Under the pieces are notes generated by a model. That model worked only from the letters and a program-made list of their open reading frames with translations. It was not told the origin of the DNA and did not search any database. Of a DNA stretch of 13,504 nt, positions 1-6,908 are shown one piece after another (the stretch's first letter is position 1; every line of letters starts with the position of its first letter). The DNA comes from Marinilabilia sp. UBA5340 (GTDB taxonomy: Bacteria > Bacteroidota > Bacteroidia > Bacteroidales > Marinilabiliaceae), in contig DHQK01000211.1 in assembly GCA_002411085.1 (NCBI GenBank), positions 1-13,504 on the forward strand, read 5' to 3'. The translations under genes were made by a program, and so were the position numbers.

Positions 1-266
1 ACTTATTTTTTCGCTTTTATTTTTTGTTATATTGTAAAATTATTTATGGCAGCCTTTATTTCTATCCCCGGGAGCGATGATTGTTTCGCACAAGAGTAAC
101 ATTTCTGCCAGCTTTTCTTTAGCGTATTATTTACCTGATCGAACCCCATAAGGATCTGAAAAATCAATGTCTATATTGTCTTTTGGTGTCAATAATTGAA
201 ATCCCGCTATTGGCTAATAGCTGCAAATTACTGACTAATCTGCTTTTGTCTTTTGTTTGTTAAGAA
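1..266. other. Gene-free stretch downstream of mreD with a broken coding-like frame
   Basis: No intact gene is visible. On the minus strand, in the direction of the mre operon, one frame from 213 to 40 is open except for a single TAA at 129-127. It reads like protein on both sides of that stop, for example DFSDPYGVRSGK before it and YAKEKLAEMLLLCETIIAPG after it, but it has no ATG start near its upstream end. In another frame a 40-codon ATG reading frame spans 149 to 27. I do not recognise either product. A short hairpin lies at 206-221 (stem GCTATT/AATAGC, loop of four) and has no T-tract, so it is a poor terminator. No start codon suited to mrdA (PBP2), the usual next gene after mreD in this phylum, is seen. 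Confidence 0.5.
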
Positions 267-785
267 CTATATTGTTTTGGAATCTTTCCTGGCAAACAAC
301 ATGGCAATAAATATAAATAATACCGAAACAGCTGTGCTCAGAAGACTCTTGGTCAATGTGGCTATAAATAAACTACTGTCGAAGGCCTCCACAAAGAAAT
401 AGAAAAGATGATGGGTGGCTACCATAATGATAGAATATTTAAAGAACCAGCCAAATCCATAGTCGGAAGGTACCGGACGAGTGCCTACCTCATATCCGTC
501 ACGAGGAGAAAAGGAGCTGAGAATAAAAGGCCTGAGAAATGACATGAAAACCGTTGCTGCTGCATGCAGACCCGGCGTGTTCATAAATATATCAATAATG
601 AAGCCGGTAGCAAATCCCAGAATCAGCAGCAACCATTTGGGGGTTCCAAAAGGCAATGTGATGATGAATAAAACGTACAGATAAGGGTTTACATATCCGC
701 TAAACTGAATGTTGTTCAGCAGCAATACTTGCAGCAGGATAAGCAGCACAAGATTGAAAAAATATCTTGGTACCAGATTAATCAT
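267..785 (-). CDS. mreD: Rod shape-determining protein MreD
   Basis: This is the integral membrane subunit of the MreBCD elongasome, which links the cytoplasmic MreB filament to periplasmic peptidoglycan synthesis. The protein is about 172 residues long and very hydrophobic, with roughly four to five membrane segments. It has the MreD-type core NPYLYVLFIITLPFG followed by a GFIIDIFMNTPGLHAAAT segment, which fits Bacteroidota MreD. I chose the ATG at 785, which overlaps the mreC stop by 8 nt (ATGATTAA). A GTG two codons upstream, at 791, is also possible but weaker. The overlap implies translational coupling to mreC. No mrdA or rodA follows inside the window. The identification rests on the sequence pattern and on its position after mreB and mreC. 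Confidence 0.9.
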   Translation of the reverse strand: MINLVPRYFFNLVLLILLQVLLLNNIQFSGYVNPYLYVLFIITLPFGTPKWLLLILGFATGFIIDIFMNTPGLHAAATVFMSFLRPFILSSFSPRDGYEVGTRPVPSDYGFGWFFKYSIIMVATHHLFYFFVEAFDSSLFIATLTKSLLSTAVSVLFIFIAMLFARKDSKTI

Positions 786-1608
786 TATCACTTAAATTTT
801 CGAGCTCCAGCTGTTCTTTAGCTTTTACTTTTTCAACAACCTGTACATATTGCAGATTTTTGAAGTCAACCGACAACAGTACCTTTATATCATAGAATCC
901 TTCTCCCTGATCTTTATTTACTTCATCAATGGTTCCAATTAAAATATTTTCAGGGAAAATAGAGGAAAAACCACTTGTCACCACTGCATCGCCCACCAAT
1001 GGATTGGCATGTGCGGGGATTCCACTGAGCGTAGCATACCTGTAAGAGGTGGCTTCCCAGCCTAAAGAGCCAAAGAAGCCGGTCTCACGCAGACGCGCGG
1101 ATATTTTTAGTCGCGTATTGAGAAGCGAAATGACAGTGCTGTAATTTTCTGAAGTGTTCAGTACTACACCAACCAAACCACGTGATGAGATCACTCCCAT
1201 GTCGGGTCTGATACCATGTTTACGCCCTTTGTTAAGTGTCAGGTAGTTGAAGTGTTTGTTTACCGAATTGTTGATCACCCTGGCAGCCATGTAACGGTAA
1301 TGTTGCTCTGCGATGGTATCGGCTTCCAGTTCGGGCAACAAGGGTGCATAAAATGAGTGCTTGTCCAGTTGGTTGCGTAGTTCAGCATTTTCCAGGGCAA
1401 GCTCCTCATTGGTTCTCTTTAGCTCGAAATATTGGATAACGGAGCTAAACCTTTCGTACAAATAACCGGAAACCTGGTTAGATGAACTCAGATATATATT
1501 TCTGTGGTAACGATTGTAATTAAATATGAAATAGAAACTGACTATTTCCAGTAACAGAAACAGCAGTAGAAAATGGTTTCGAATGATGAAACGGATGAAG
1601 TTTCTCAT
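778..1608 (-). CDS. mreC: Rod shape-determining protein MreC
   Basis: This is the bitopic membrane protein of the elongasome. Its periplasmic part binds and activates the PBP2-RodA synthase. The protein has 276 residues, normal for the family. A short basic N-terminus precedes one membrane segment at about residues 13-30 (FLLLFLLLEIVSFYFIF). A coiled coil follows at about 58-85 (ELKRTNEELALENAELRNQL). The rest is the beta-barrel region with MreC-like patterns such as GVISSRGLVGVVLNTSENYS, the GDAVVTSGFSSIFPENILIG stretch, and a final strand ending VQVVEKVK. The gene starts 20 nt after the mreB stop, and its end overlaps mreD. No strong Shine-Dalgarno sequence is visible, as is usual in this phylum. 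Assignment is firm from domain order and operon context. Confidence 0.95.
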   Translation of the reverse strand: MRNFIRFIIRNHFLLLFLLLEIVSFYFIFNYNRYHRNIYLSSSNQVSGYLYERFSSVIQYFELKRTNEELALENAELRNQLDKHSFYAPLLPELEADTIAEQHYRYMAARVINNSVNKHFNYLTLNKGRKHGIRPDMGVISSRGLVGVVLNTSENYSTVISLLNTRLKISARLRETGFFGSLGWEATSYRYATLSGIPAHANPLVGDAVVTSGFSSIFPENILIGTIDEVNKDQGEGFYDIKVLLSVDFKNLQYVQVVEKVKAKEQLELENLSDND

Positions 1609-1628
1609 CTTGTGTTTTTAATTCTGGT

Positions 1629-2651
1629 CTATCTCATCAGGAACGAGAACTTGTGTCTGTTTTTCAGTGCAATACCGGTTCCGCGTGCCACTGCATGCAA
1701 CGGATCTTCGGCGATGTGAAACGGAATGTTGATTTTGTCCGTCAGTCGCTTGTCCAATCCTCTTAGTAAGGCTCCGCCACCAGCCAGATAAATACCATTA
1801 TTTACAATGTCTGCATAAAGTTCCGGTGGAGTTTGCTCCAGAGCATTAAGGATGGCTGTTTCCATCTTGGAGATAGATTTTTCCAGACAATGGGAAATTT
1901 CCTGATACGAAACCGGCACCTCAATAGGCAGGGCAGTCATCTGGTTGGGACCCTGAACAATATAATCTGCGGGTGGCTCATCCAGTTCGGGAAGTGCTGA
2001 TCCTACACGGATTTTAATCTCTTCGGCAGTGCGTTCTCCAATTTTTATGTTGTGCTGACGCCGCATGTATTCCATAATATCGGCGGTGAGGTCGTCACCA
2101 GCGATACGAATGGATTTATTGGTGACAATACCTCCAAGCGAAATCACAGCAATCTCGGTGGTTCCTCCACCTATGTCAACCACCATGTTTCCTTCCGGGG
2201 CTTCCACATCCAGCCCAATACCCAATGCTGCGGCCATGGGCTCATATATCATGTAAACTTCACGGCCGCCGGCATGTTCGCCTGAGTCGCGCACGGCCCT
2301 TATCTCCACCTCTGTACTTCCCGAAGGAATACAGATAACCATGGTGAGGGAAGGGGTGAAGAGTTGTCCTTTTTTGTTAATCATTTTGATCATGCCCCGG
2401 ATCATTTGTTCCGCAGCATTAAAATCGGCAATCACTCCATCGCGCAGGGGGCGGATGGTATATATGTTGTCGTGCGTTTTGCCATGCATCTGGCGGGCTT
2501 TCTCCCCGATTGCTTCCAGTTTGTCGGTGCGTCGGTTGAGGGCCACAATACTGGGTTCATCCACCACAATTTTGTCGTTCTGGATGATGATGGTGTTGGC
2601 TGTTCCCAGGTCCATGGCCAACTCTTGTGACAAGAATGAAAATAATCCCAT
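1629..2651 (-). CDS. mreB: Rod shape-determining protein MreB (bacterial actin)
   Basis: This ATP-dependent actin homologue polymerises under the inner membrane and directs cell wall elongation. The 340-residue length is standard. The actin-fold signatures are present in order: phosphate-1 loop DLGTANT (residues 14-20), a connecting EPMAAALG (137-144), phosphate-2 loop VDIGGGTTEI (158-167) and adenosine motif LAGGGALLRG (289-298). The N-terminal GLFSFLSQ is hydrophobic and could serve as the membrane anchor. The start lies 14 nt after the purH stop, and the stop lies 20 nt before mreC. It is therefore the second gene of an apparent purH-mreB-mreC-mreD transcript. No separate promoter of the Bacteroidota type fits in the 14-nt gap. 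The call is secure. Confidence 0.97.
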   Translation of the reverse strand: MGLFSFLSQELAMDLGTANTIIIQNDKIVVDEPSIVALNRRTDKLEAIGEKARQMHGKTHDNIYTIRPLRDGVIADFNAAEQMIRGMIKMINKKGQLFTPSLTMVICIPSGSTEVEIRAVRDSGEHAGGREVYMIYEPMAAALGIGLDVEAPEGNMVVDIGGGTTEIAVISLGGIVTNKSIRIAGDDLTADIMEYMRRQHNIKIGERTAEEIKIRVGSALPELDEPPADYIVQGPNQMTALPIEVPVSYQEISHCLEKSISKMETAILNALEQTPPELYADIVNNGIYLAGGGALLRGLDKRLTDKINIPFHIAEDPLHAVARGTGIALKNRHKFSFLMR

Positions 2652-2665
2652 TGGTTACGGTTTTA

Positions 2666-4192
2666 TTAATGTTTAAAATGACGGGTGCCTGTAAACACCA
2701 TGGACATATTGTGTGCATCACAAAAATCAACGGAGTCTTTGTCTCTTACCGATCCTCCTGGCTGAATTACCGATCCGATTCCGGCTTCACGGGCAATCTC
2801 TACCGAATCGGCGAATGGGAAGAAGGCATCAGAGGCCATAACGGCTCCTTCCGTGTCGAACTCATAGGCCATTGCCTTAGTGATGGCTTGTTTCAGGGCA
2901 TCTACACGTGAAGTTTGACCTATTCCGCTACCAATCAATTGCTTGTTTTTTGCAATAACAATGGCATTGGACTTGGAGTGCTTGACAATCTTATTGGCAA
3001 AAATCAAGTCGGCCACTTCTTCATCTGAAGGGGTTTTGGAGGTAACAGTTTCCAAATCACTTTTGGATTCCATTTTAAGATCCTTTTCCTGAACCAGCAC
3101 GCCATTAAGAAGGGTGCGAGTATTAAAGCCTGATACGGCTGCTGGTTTTTGTACCAGGATTATTCTGTTTTTCTTTTGCTTTAATATTTCAAGCGCTTCT
3201 GCATCATATCCGGGAGCGATGATTACCTCAAAGAAGATCTTGTTGATTTCTCCGGCCACTTCTCCGGTTACTTTTTTATTGGTGATAATAATGCCTCCAA
3301 ATGCTGACACCGGATCTCCTGCCAGGGCCTCTTTCCATGCATCCAGCAGGTTGTCTCTCGAAGCCAGTCCGCAGGCATTGTTATGCTTCAATACTGCAAA
3401 GGTGGTTTCTTCAAATTCGGAAATGAGTGAAACGGCTGCATCGATATCCAGCAGATTGTTATAGGAGATTTCTTTACCATGCAGTTGTTCAAAAAGTTCA
3501 TCGAATTTCCCAAAGAACGTCCCTTTCTGGTGCGGGTTTTCTCCATATCTCAATGGCTTACTTTCATCCACTGCTTTGCGGAAAGCCGGAAATTCTTCGT
3601 CGCTGTTGAAGTAATTGAAGATGGCTGCATCATAACCCGAAGACACGGCAAAAGCTGCTGTAGCAAAGAATTTACGGTCTTCAAGTGACGTTTCACCTTC
3701 CTGATTCTCCAAAATGTTATGAAGTTTACTGTATTGGTTTTTGGAAGGAACAATTACAACATCTTTGTAATTTTTGGCTGCTGCTCTGATTAATGAGATA
3801 CCACCAATGTCAATTTTCTCAATGATATCGGCATGCGATGCACCTGAAGCAACGGTATCTTCGAATGGGTAGAGGTCAACAATGATGAGATCGATTTCCG
3901 GAATTTCATATTCCGACATCTGTTTTTTGTGGTCTTCATCATCCCTTCTGCCCAGAATTCCTCCGAAAATTTTTGGGTGAAGGGTTTTTACACGACCGCC
4001 CAGGATGGAAGGATAGCCGGTGAGAGCTTCCACGGCTGTAACTTCTACTCCAAGACCTTCAATAAAGGATTGTGTTCCTCCGGTGGAGAAAATTTGCACG
4101 CCTAAACGATCCAGCTGTTTTACAATCTCATCCAGACCGTCTTTATGAAAAACTGAGATTAATGCAGATTTTATTTTTTTAGTGGCCGTCAT
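2666..4192 (-). CDS. purH: Bifunctional AICAR formyltransferase / IMP cyclohydrolase PurH
   Basis: PurH carries out the last two steps of purine synthesis: formylation of AICAR with 10-formyl-tetrahydrofolate, then ring closure to IMP. The protein has 508 residues, close to the usual 510-530. The N-terminal MGS-like cyclohydrolase domain (about 1-195) shows STGGTQ, GGRVKTLHPKIFGGIL and VDLYPFE. The C-terminal transformylase domain shows LRYGENPHQ, the KHNNACG motif (K-H being the catalytic pair in the family), DPVSAFGG, SDAFFPFADS and the family ending FTGTRHFKH. It is first in the operon. A TTG-N19-TAATTTTG promoter sits just upstream and would give a leader of only about 20-25 nt. Both activities look intact. 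Confidence 0.97.
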   Translation of the reverse strand: MTATKKIKSALISVFHKDGLDEIVKQLDRLGVQIFSTGGTQSFIEGLGVEVTAVEALTGYPSILGGRVKTLHPKIFGGILGRRDDEDHKKQMSEYEIPEIDLIIVDLYPFEDTVASGASHADIIEKIDIGGISLIRAAAKNYKDVVIVPSKNQYSKLHNILENQEGETSLEDRKFFATAAFAVSSGYDAAIFNYFNSDEEFPAFRKAVDESKPLRYGENPHQKGTFFGKFDELFEQLHGKEISYNNLLDIDAAVSLISEFEETTFAVLKHNNACGLASRDNLLDAWKEALAGDPVSAFGGIIITNKKVTGEVAGEINKIFFEVIIAPGYDAEALEILKQKKNRIILVQKPAAVSGFNTRTLLNGVLVQEKDLKMESKSDLETVTSKTPSDEEVADLIFANKIVKHSKSNAIVIAKNKQLIGSGIGQTSRVDALKQAITKAMAYEFDTEGAVMASDAFFPFADSVEIAREAGIGSVIQPGGSVRDKDSVDFCDAHNMSMVFTGTRHFKH

Positions 4193-4221
4193 TTTTTAAC
4201 AATTTTATCAAAGAATAGTCG

Positions 4222-4251
4222 CAAAATTAAGAAAAAGAGAACATTTAGCAA
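4222..4251 (-). promoter_or_regulatory. Promoter of the purH-mreBCD operon
   Basis: On the minus strand, TTG (4251-4249) and TAATTTTG (4229-4222) are separated by 19 nt. This matches the Bacteroidota housekeeping sigma consensus TTG/TTTG-N(17-23)-TAnnTTTG exactly in the -7 box. The predicted transcript start falls near 4215, leaving a short leader before the purH ATG at 4192. No PurR-like palindrome or riboswitch-sized leader is seen in the 181-nt gap between pgi and purH. The match is direct; its activity is inferred. Confidence 0.65.
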
Positions 4252-4333
4252 CACCATGACTTTATTTTGTCGGTTGCGATGTGATTTTATTTTTTCCGGT
4301 AAAAGGGTAAAGAGAGAAATGGCTCCGATAAGG

Positions 4334-4368
4334 ATAAAAAAAGCTGCCTGAAAGTCAGGCAGCTTTTA
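4334..4368 (-). terminator. Intrinsic terminator of pgi
   Basis: A perfect 13-bp stem (arms 4339-4351 and 4355-4367) has a 3-nt loop. On the minus strand it is followed directly by a run of T (TTTTTTT, including the arm end). It begins about 6 nt after the pgi stop, so transcription from the lysS-gpsA-pgi side should end here and not run into purH. On the plus strand the T-run is only four bases. Confidence 0.9.
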
Positions 4369-4373
4369 GAAGA

Positions 4374-5717
4374 TTAAAGTCTTTTTTTGATGGCTTCTGT
4401 CTCTTTTTCGAAGCCCGGCTTGCCAAGCAGTGCAAACATATTCTTTTTGTAGGCTTCCACCCCGGGTTGATCAAAGGGGTTGACGCCGAGTATGTAACCG
4501 CTGATACCGCATGCTTTTTCAAAGAAATAGAGTAACTGACCGAGATAGTACTCGTTCAGCTCCGGAATTTCCACTTTGATATTGGGAACGCCGCCATCGG
4601 TATGAGCAATCCTGGTTCCCAGTTCAGCCATTTTGTTTACTTCGTCAATGCGCTTTCCTGCCAGATAATTGAGTTTGTCAAGGTCAGCCTCATCACGTGG
4701 AATCAATACGCGGTGACGAGCTGCAGCAACAGATACTACGGTTTCGAAAATGGTGCGTTCACCCTCCTGTATCCACTGTCCCATACTGTGTAGGTCTGTG
4801 GTAAAGTCTACTGCAGCAGGGAAAATGCCTTTGTTTTCTTTTCCTTCGCTTTCGCCGTAGAGCTGCTTCCACCATTCTGAAACGAAATGTAATTTGGGCT
4901 GATAATTGACCATTATCTCAATCTTCTTGCCTTTTTGATACAGTAAATTACGTGCAGCAGCATAAACGGCAGCAGGGTTCTTATCAAAAGGGACATCGGT
5001 TCCGGTGAGTGCTTTCATCTCTTTGGACCCACGCACCAACTCACTGATGCTGTATCCCGCGACTGCGATGGGGAGAAGCCCCACTGGTGTGAGTACAGAG
5101 AAACGTCCGCCCACATCATCGGGGATGATGTATGTTTCGTAACCTTCCTGTTCTGCCAGTGTACGCAGAGCACCTTTTTCAGCATCTGTCACGGCAACAA
5201 TTCGGTCTTTAACCTCGTCTTTGTCGTACTTGGTCTCCAGCAGTTCCTTCAGAACACGGAAAGCAATAGCAGGTTCGGTTGTAGTTCCAGACTTGGAAAT
5301 TACAATGACTCCAAAGGATTTGTCTTTGAGAAGATCCAGCAATTCGTAAGTGTAGTCTTCTCCGATGTTTTGGCCGGCATAAAGAATTGCAGGGTTCTTA
5401 CGATCGCCTTTCAATTGATCAAAAGAGTCATTAAGTGCATCGATGACGGCCCTGGCACCAAGGTAACTGCCACCAATTCCAACTACTACCACGTAATCAG
5501 CTTTCCCACGAAGCCGGGCGGCAGTTTTTTCAATGGACATCAGGTGATCGGCATCGATATTTTCGGGAAGATCCAGCCATCCCAAAAAGTCGTTTCCTTT
5601 TCCGTTTTTATCGGTCAGTGTTTTGAGTTGCTTCAAAACATTGTCCTGCTCCTTGTTTATCATGTCCAGGGTCACCTCTGGTGCTGCCTGCGACACATCA
5701 ATGGTAAGGTTCTGCAT
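4374..5717 (-). CDS. pgi: Glucose-6-phosphate isomerase
   Basis: This cytosolic enzyme interconverts glucose-6-phosphate and fructose-6-phosphate in glycolysis and gluconeogenesis. The 447 residues match the shorter bacterial form (about 450, as in Bacillus), not the 550-residue E. coli form. Two SIS sugar-isomerase halves are visible: GIGGSYLGAR (80-89) and SKSGTTTEP (141-149), then GGRFSVLTPVGLLP (from 203). The stretches YGESEGKENKG and DLHSMGQWIQEG follow. The family signature NPFDQPGVEAYKKNM begins at residue 413, with the expected active-site lysine next to GVEAY. The gene ends 6 nt before a strong terminator. It lies 102 nt after gpsA with at most a weak promoter between, so partial read-through from gpsA is likely. 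Confidence 0.97.
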   Translation of the reverse strand: MQNLTIDVSQAAPEVTLDMINKEQDNVLKQLKTLTDKNGKGNDFLGWLDLPENIDADHLMSIEKTAARLRGKADYVVVVGIGGSYLGARAVIDALNDSFDQLKGDRKNPAILYAGQNIGEDYTYELLDLLKDKSFGVIVISKSGTTTEPAIAFRVLKELLETKYDKDEVKDRIVAVTDAEKGALRTLAEQEGYETYIIPDDVGGRFSVLTPVGLLPIAVAGYSISELVRGSKEMKALTGTDVPFDKNPAAVYAAARNLLYQKGKKIEIMVNYQPKLHFVSEWWKQLYGESEGKENKGIFPAAVDFTTDLHSMGQWIQEGERTIFETVVSVAAARHRVLIPRDEADLDKLNYLAGKRIDEVNKMAELGTRIAHTDGGVPNIKVEIPELNEYYLGQLLYFFEKACGISGYILGVNPFDQPGVEAYKKNMFALLGKPGFEKETEAIKKRL

Positions 5718-5752
5718 AGTTGTATCTGTTTTAGTCTTTGATTTTTTTACTC

Positions 5753-5785
5753 CAAAAATTTCACGTTTACTTTTTTCTTCCTCAA
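5753..5785 (-). promoter_or_regulatory. Weak candidate promoter of pgi
   Basis: On the minus strand, TTG (5785-5783) is followed after 22 nt by AATTTTTG (5760-5753), one mismatch from TAnnTTTG. It would give a leader of about 30 nt. The region is A-rich, so a chance match is quite possible. Read-through from gpsA is the alternative, since no terminator is seen between gpsA and pgi. Confidence 0.3.
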
Positions 5786-5819
5786 GCCTCTTTCTTCAAC
5801 GTCCAAACCTGTAAACCGT

Positions 5820-6815
5820 CTACCTCAACTGATCCGTCAGGAGTTTTATTTCTATGGCCGGGGAAATCTTTTCATAGATAATATTGTAAACAGCCTCGGT
5901 TATGGGCATGTTCACTTTGTATTTTTTGTTGATCTCCACAATGCTTTTGACGGCATAGTAACCTTCGGCAATCATGAGCATCTCTAACTGAGCACTTTTA
6001 ACGGAATATCCTTTTCCCAACATATTACCAAAAGTGCGGTTGCGCGAAAATTGGGAATAAGCAGTTACCAGCAGGTCCCCCAGGTAAGCCGAACTTTTGA
6101 TGTCGCGGGTAATGGGGTGTACGGTGTCCACAAATCGTTTGATTTCCTGTATCCCGTTGGAGATGAGAACCGCCTGAAAATTGTCTCCGTAGCCCAATCC
6201 ATGACAGATTCCTGCAGCAATGGCCATCACGTTTTTCAAAACAGCGGCATATTCAGTGCCGTAAATGTCATCAATAACAGTCGTTTTTATGAAAGAACAG
6301 GCCAGCTTGGATGCAAAAATTCTTGCTTTTTTTATGTCCTGACAGGCAATGGTAAGATACGACAACCGCTCCAAAGCTACCTCTTCGGCATGACATGGTC
6401 CCGAGATTACTGCAATAGACTCAATAGGAACCTCATAGTTGCGATTGAAAAAGTTGCCGATAATGAGATTTTCATCCGGAACCAGTCCTTTAATGGCAGA
6501 TACCACAAATTTGTCCTTGAGAGATGCCTTTAACGGTTCCAGTGCCTCTTTGAGAAAAGCAGAGGGTATTGCGAAAATCAACACATCCGATTGCTCAACG
6601 ACTTCATTGATGTCCGTGGAAAAGAATATCTGATCTGCATCAAAATCCACGGATGTGAGGTAATTGGGGTTGTGTCCCATTTTTCGAAACCGGTCAATAT
6701 GTTCCTGTTCACGGAAGTACCAGTTCAGTCTGTCAGAATTATTCAGCACCATCTTGGCAATAGCGGTGGCCCAACTGCCACTTCCGATAATACCAATGGT
6801 CGATTCTTCATCCAT
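5820..6815 (-). CDS. gpsA: NAD(P)-dependent glycerol-3-phosphate dehydrogenase
   Basis: GpsA reduces dihydroxyacetone phosphate to sn-glycerol-3-phosphate, the backbone for membrane phospholipids. With the ATG at 6815 the protein has 331 residues, the family's usual size, and begins just before the Rossmann motif IGIIGSGSWATA. Other family elements are FAIPSAFL, SAIKGLVPDE, SGPCHAEEV (most relatives have GPSHAEEV), AAVLKNVMAIAAGICHGLG containing the conserved catalytic lysine, and SRNRTFG for phosphate binding. An in-frame ATG at 6881 would add 22 residues. That extension spans a good promoter and is not part of the usual domain, so I reject it. The gene lies between lysS and pgi on the same strand. 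All key residues appear intact. Confidence 0.95.
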   Translation of the reverse strand: MDEESTIGIIGSGSWATAIAKMVLNNSDRLNWYFREQEHIDRFRKMGHNPNYLTSVDFDADQIFFSTDINEVVEQSDVLIFAIPSAFLKEALEPLKASLKDKFVVSAIKGLVPDENLIIGNFFNRNYEVPIESIAVISGPCHAEEVALERLSYLTIACQDIKKARIFASKLACSFIKTTVIDDIYGTEYAAVLKNVMAIAAGICHGLGYGDNFQAVLISNGIQEIKRFVDTVHPITRDIKSSAYLGDLLVTAYSQFSRNRTFGNMLGKGYSVKSAQLEMLMIAEGYYAVKSIVEINKKYKVNMPITEAVYNIIYEKISPAIEIKLLTDQLR

Positions 6816-6836
6816 GCCTGTCTGTTTTGGTTTCTG

Positions 6837-6868
6837 CAAATTTATTGATTGACGGATGCCGGGCGCAA
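6837..6868 (-). promoter_or_regulatory. Promoter of gpsA
   Basis: On the minus strand, TTG (6868-6866) and TAAATTTG (6844-6837) are 21 nt apart, an exact TAnnTTTG match within the accepted spacing. A transcript would begin near 6831, only about 15 nt before the ATG at 6815 and downstream of the alternative ATG at 6881. This supports the shorter GpsA start. Confidence 0.6.
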
Positions 6869-6897
6869 CGACAAATGTCATCTATTTTGCGTCCGGC
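6858..6897. repeat. Imperfect inverted repeat between lysS and gpsA
   Basis: Arms of 9 nt (6858-6866 GCCGGGCGC and 6889-6897 GCGTCCGGC) pair with one mismatch across a 22-nt loop. It begins 11 nt after the lysS stop and overlaps the TTG element of the gpsA promoter. No T-run follows on either strand, so it is not a standard intrinsic terminator. It may slow lysS read-through or act as a binding site, or it may be chance. Confidence 0.35.
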
Positions 6898-6908
6898 TGA
6901 TAAATATT

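Noticed and set aside
66..80. A 15-nt stretch (CCGGGAGCGATGATT) also occurs inside purH near 3209-3223, both reading IIAPG on the minus strand.
   Set aside because: The flanks share no further similarity that I can see, so a partial purH duplication is not supported; a short chance match is more likely.
786..791. GTG start for mreD two codons upstream.
   Set aside because: The ATG at 785 overlaps the mreC stop in a typical coupled arrangement and is the stronger codon.
6816..6881. An N-terminal extension of GpsA by 22 residues.
   Set aside because: A consensus promoter lies inside it, and the family starts at the Rossmann motif.
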